Shown piece after piece: positions 51,000-51,078 of a stretch of DNA of 51,078 bases (position 1 is the first letter of the stretch; each line of letters starts with the position of its first letter). The stretch comes from Chelonobacter sp006228105 (lineage in GTDB: Bacteria > Pseudomonadota > Gammaproteobacteria > Enterobacterales > Pasteurellaceae): the NCBI RefSeq assembly GCF_006228105.1, contig NZ_VDHH01000014.1; one strand, written 5' to 3'. The position numbers were made by a program, and so were the translations under genes. Under the pieces are notes generated by a model. It was not told the origin of the DNA and ran no database searches. It saw only the letters and a list, made by a program, of their open reading frames with translations.

Positions 51000-51078
51000 C
51001 TATAGAAATCTCATATTTGTCTTTTGTTAGTAGTCCAATTGAGATCTCCATGACCGCACTTGAACAAGATCAATATTT

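Overview
The window is chromosomal DNA from a gammaproteobacterium of the family Pasteurellaceae. The main evidence is the dense scatter of the 9-mer AAGTGCGGT and its complement ACCGCACTT, about 55 by eye. This is the DNA-uptake signal sequence (USS) of the Haemophilus influenzae-type branch (Haemophilus, Aggregatibacter, Pasteurella and relatives). The competence regulator Sxy/TfoX and gene orders such as pnp-nlpI-deaD, tRNA-Ala/gltX/tRNA-Val and yjjI-yjjW-nupC-deo agree. I cannot name the genus or species.

Layout. 1-3.9 kb: ilvY and ilvC, normally adjacent and divergent, are separated by a rhuM-family gene. 4-8.2 kb: sodA, maeB and rsuA. 8.2-20 kb: a Bcr-type exporter, treR, pyruvate:flavodoxin oxidoreductase (nifJ) with a GltD-like iron-sulfur flavoprotein, a maltose O-acetyltransferase-like gene, treC and treB with a clear CRP/TreR control region, then sxy. 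20.8-30.1 kb: the histidine operon, with a leader peptide (four consecutive His codons) and attenuator, in the order hisG-D-C-B-[lipoprotein]-H-[BRO-N/DinD-like gene]-A-F-IE. 30.1-33.3 kb: an orphan glycosyltransferase, four identical tRNA-Val genes, gltX and tRNA-Ala. 33.3-41 kb: a YczE-type membrane protein, a glycyl radical enzyme and its activase (yjjI, yjjW), nupC, deoC, deoB and deoD. 41.2-45.4 kb: a HigBA toxin-antitoxin pair, djlA, dusC, yjjG, a T4 endonuclease V-like pyrimidine-dimer glycosylase and yjjX. 45.7-50.9 kb: pnp, nlpI and deaD.

Most of the window is core metabolism. The accessory material is a few single genes set into conserved loci: rhuM at ilvYC, the lipoprotein and the BRO-N/DinD-like gene in the his operon, the glycosyltransferase beside the tRNA-Val array, and higBA after the deo operon. 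None of these carries an internal USS, whereas USSs flank most of them closely.

The most interesting observation is a near-consensus LexA (SOS) box, CTGT-N8-ACAG, overlapping a promoter directly ahead of the BRO-N/DinD-like gene. That gene ends 14 bp before hisA. It therefore looks like a DNA-damage-inducible gene embedded in an amino-acid operon, and its promoter could also drive hisA-F-IE. Other observations are a 38-bp repeat at two loci, a perfect operator between the -35 and -10 of higBA, inverted USS pairs inside genes, and a glycyl radical enzyme of unknown substrate beside the deoxynucleoside catabolic genes. No intact transposase, integrase, CRISPR array or rRNA gene was seen.
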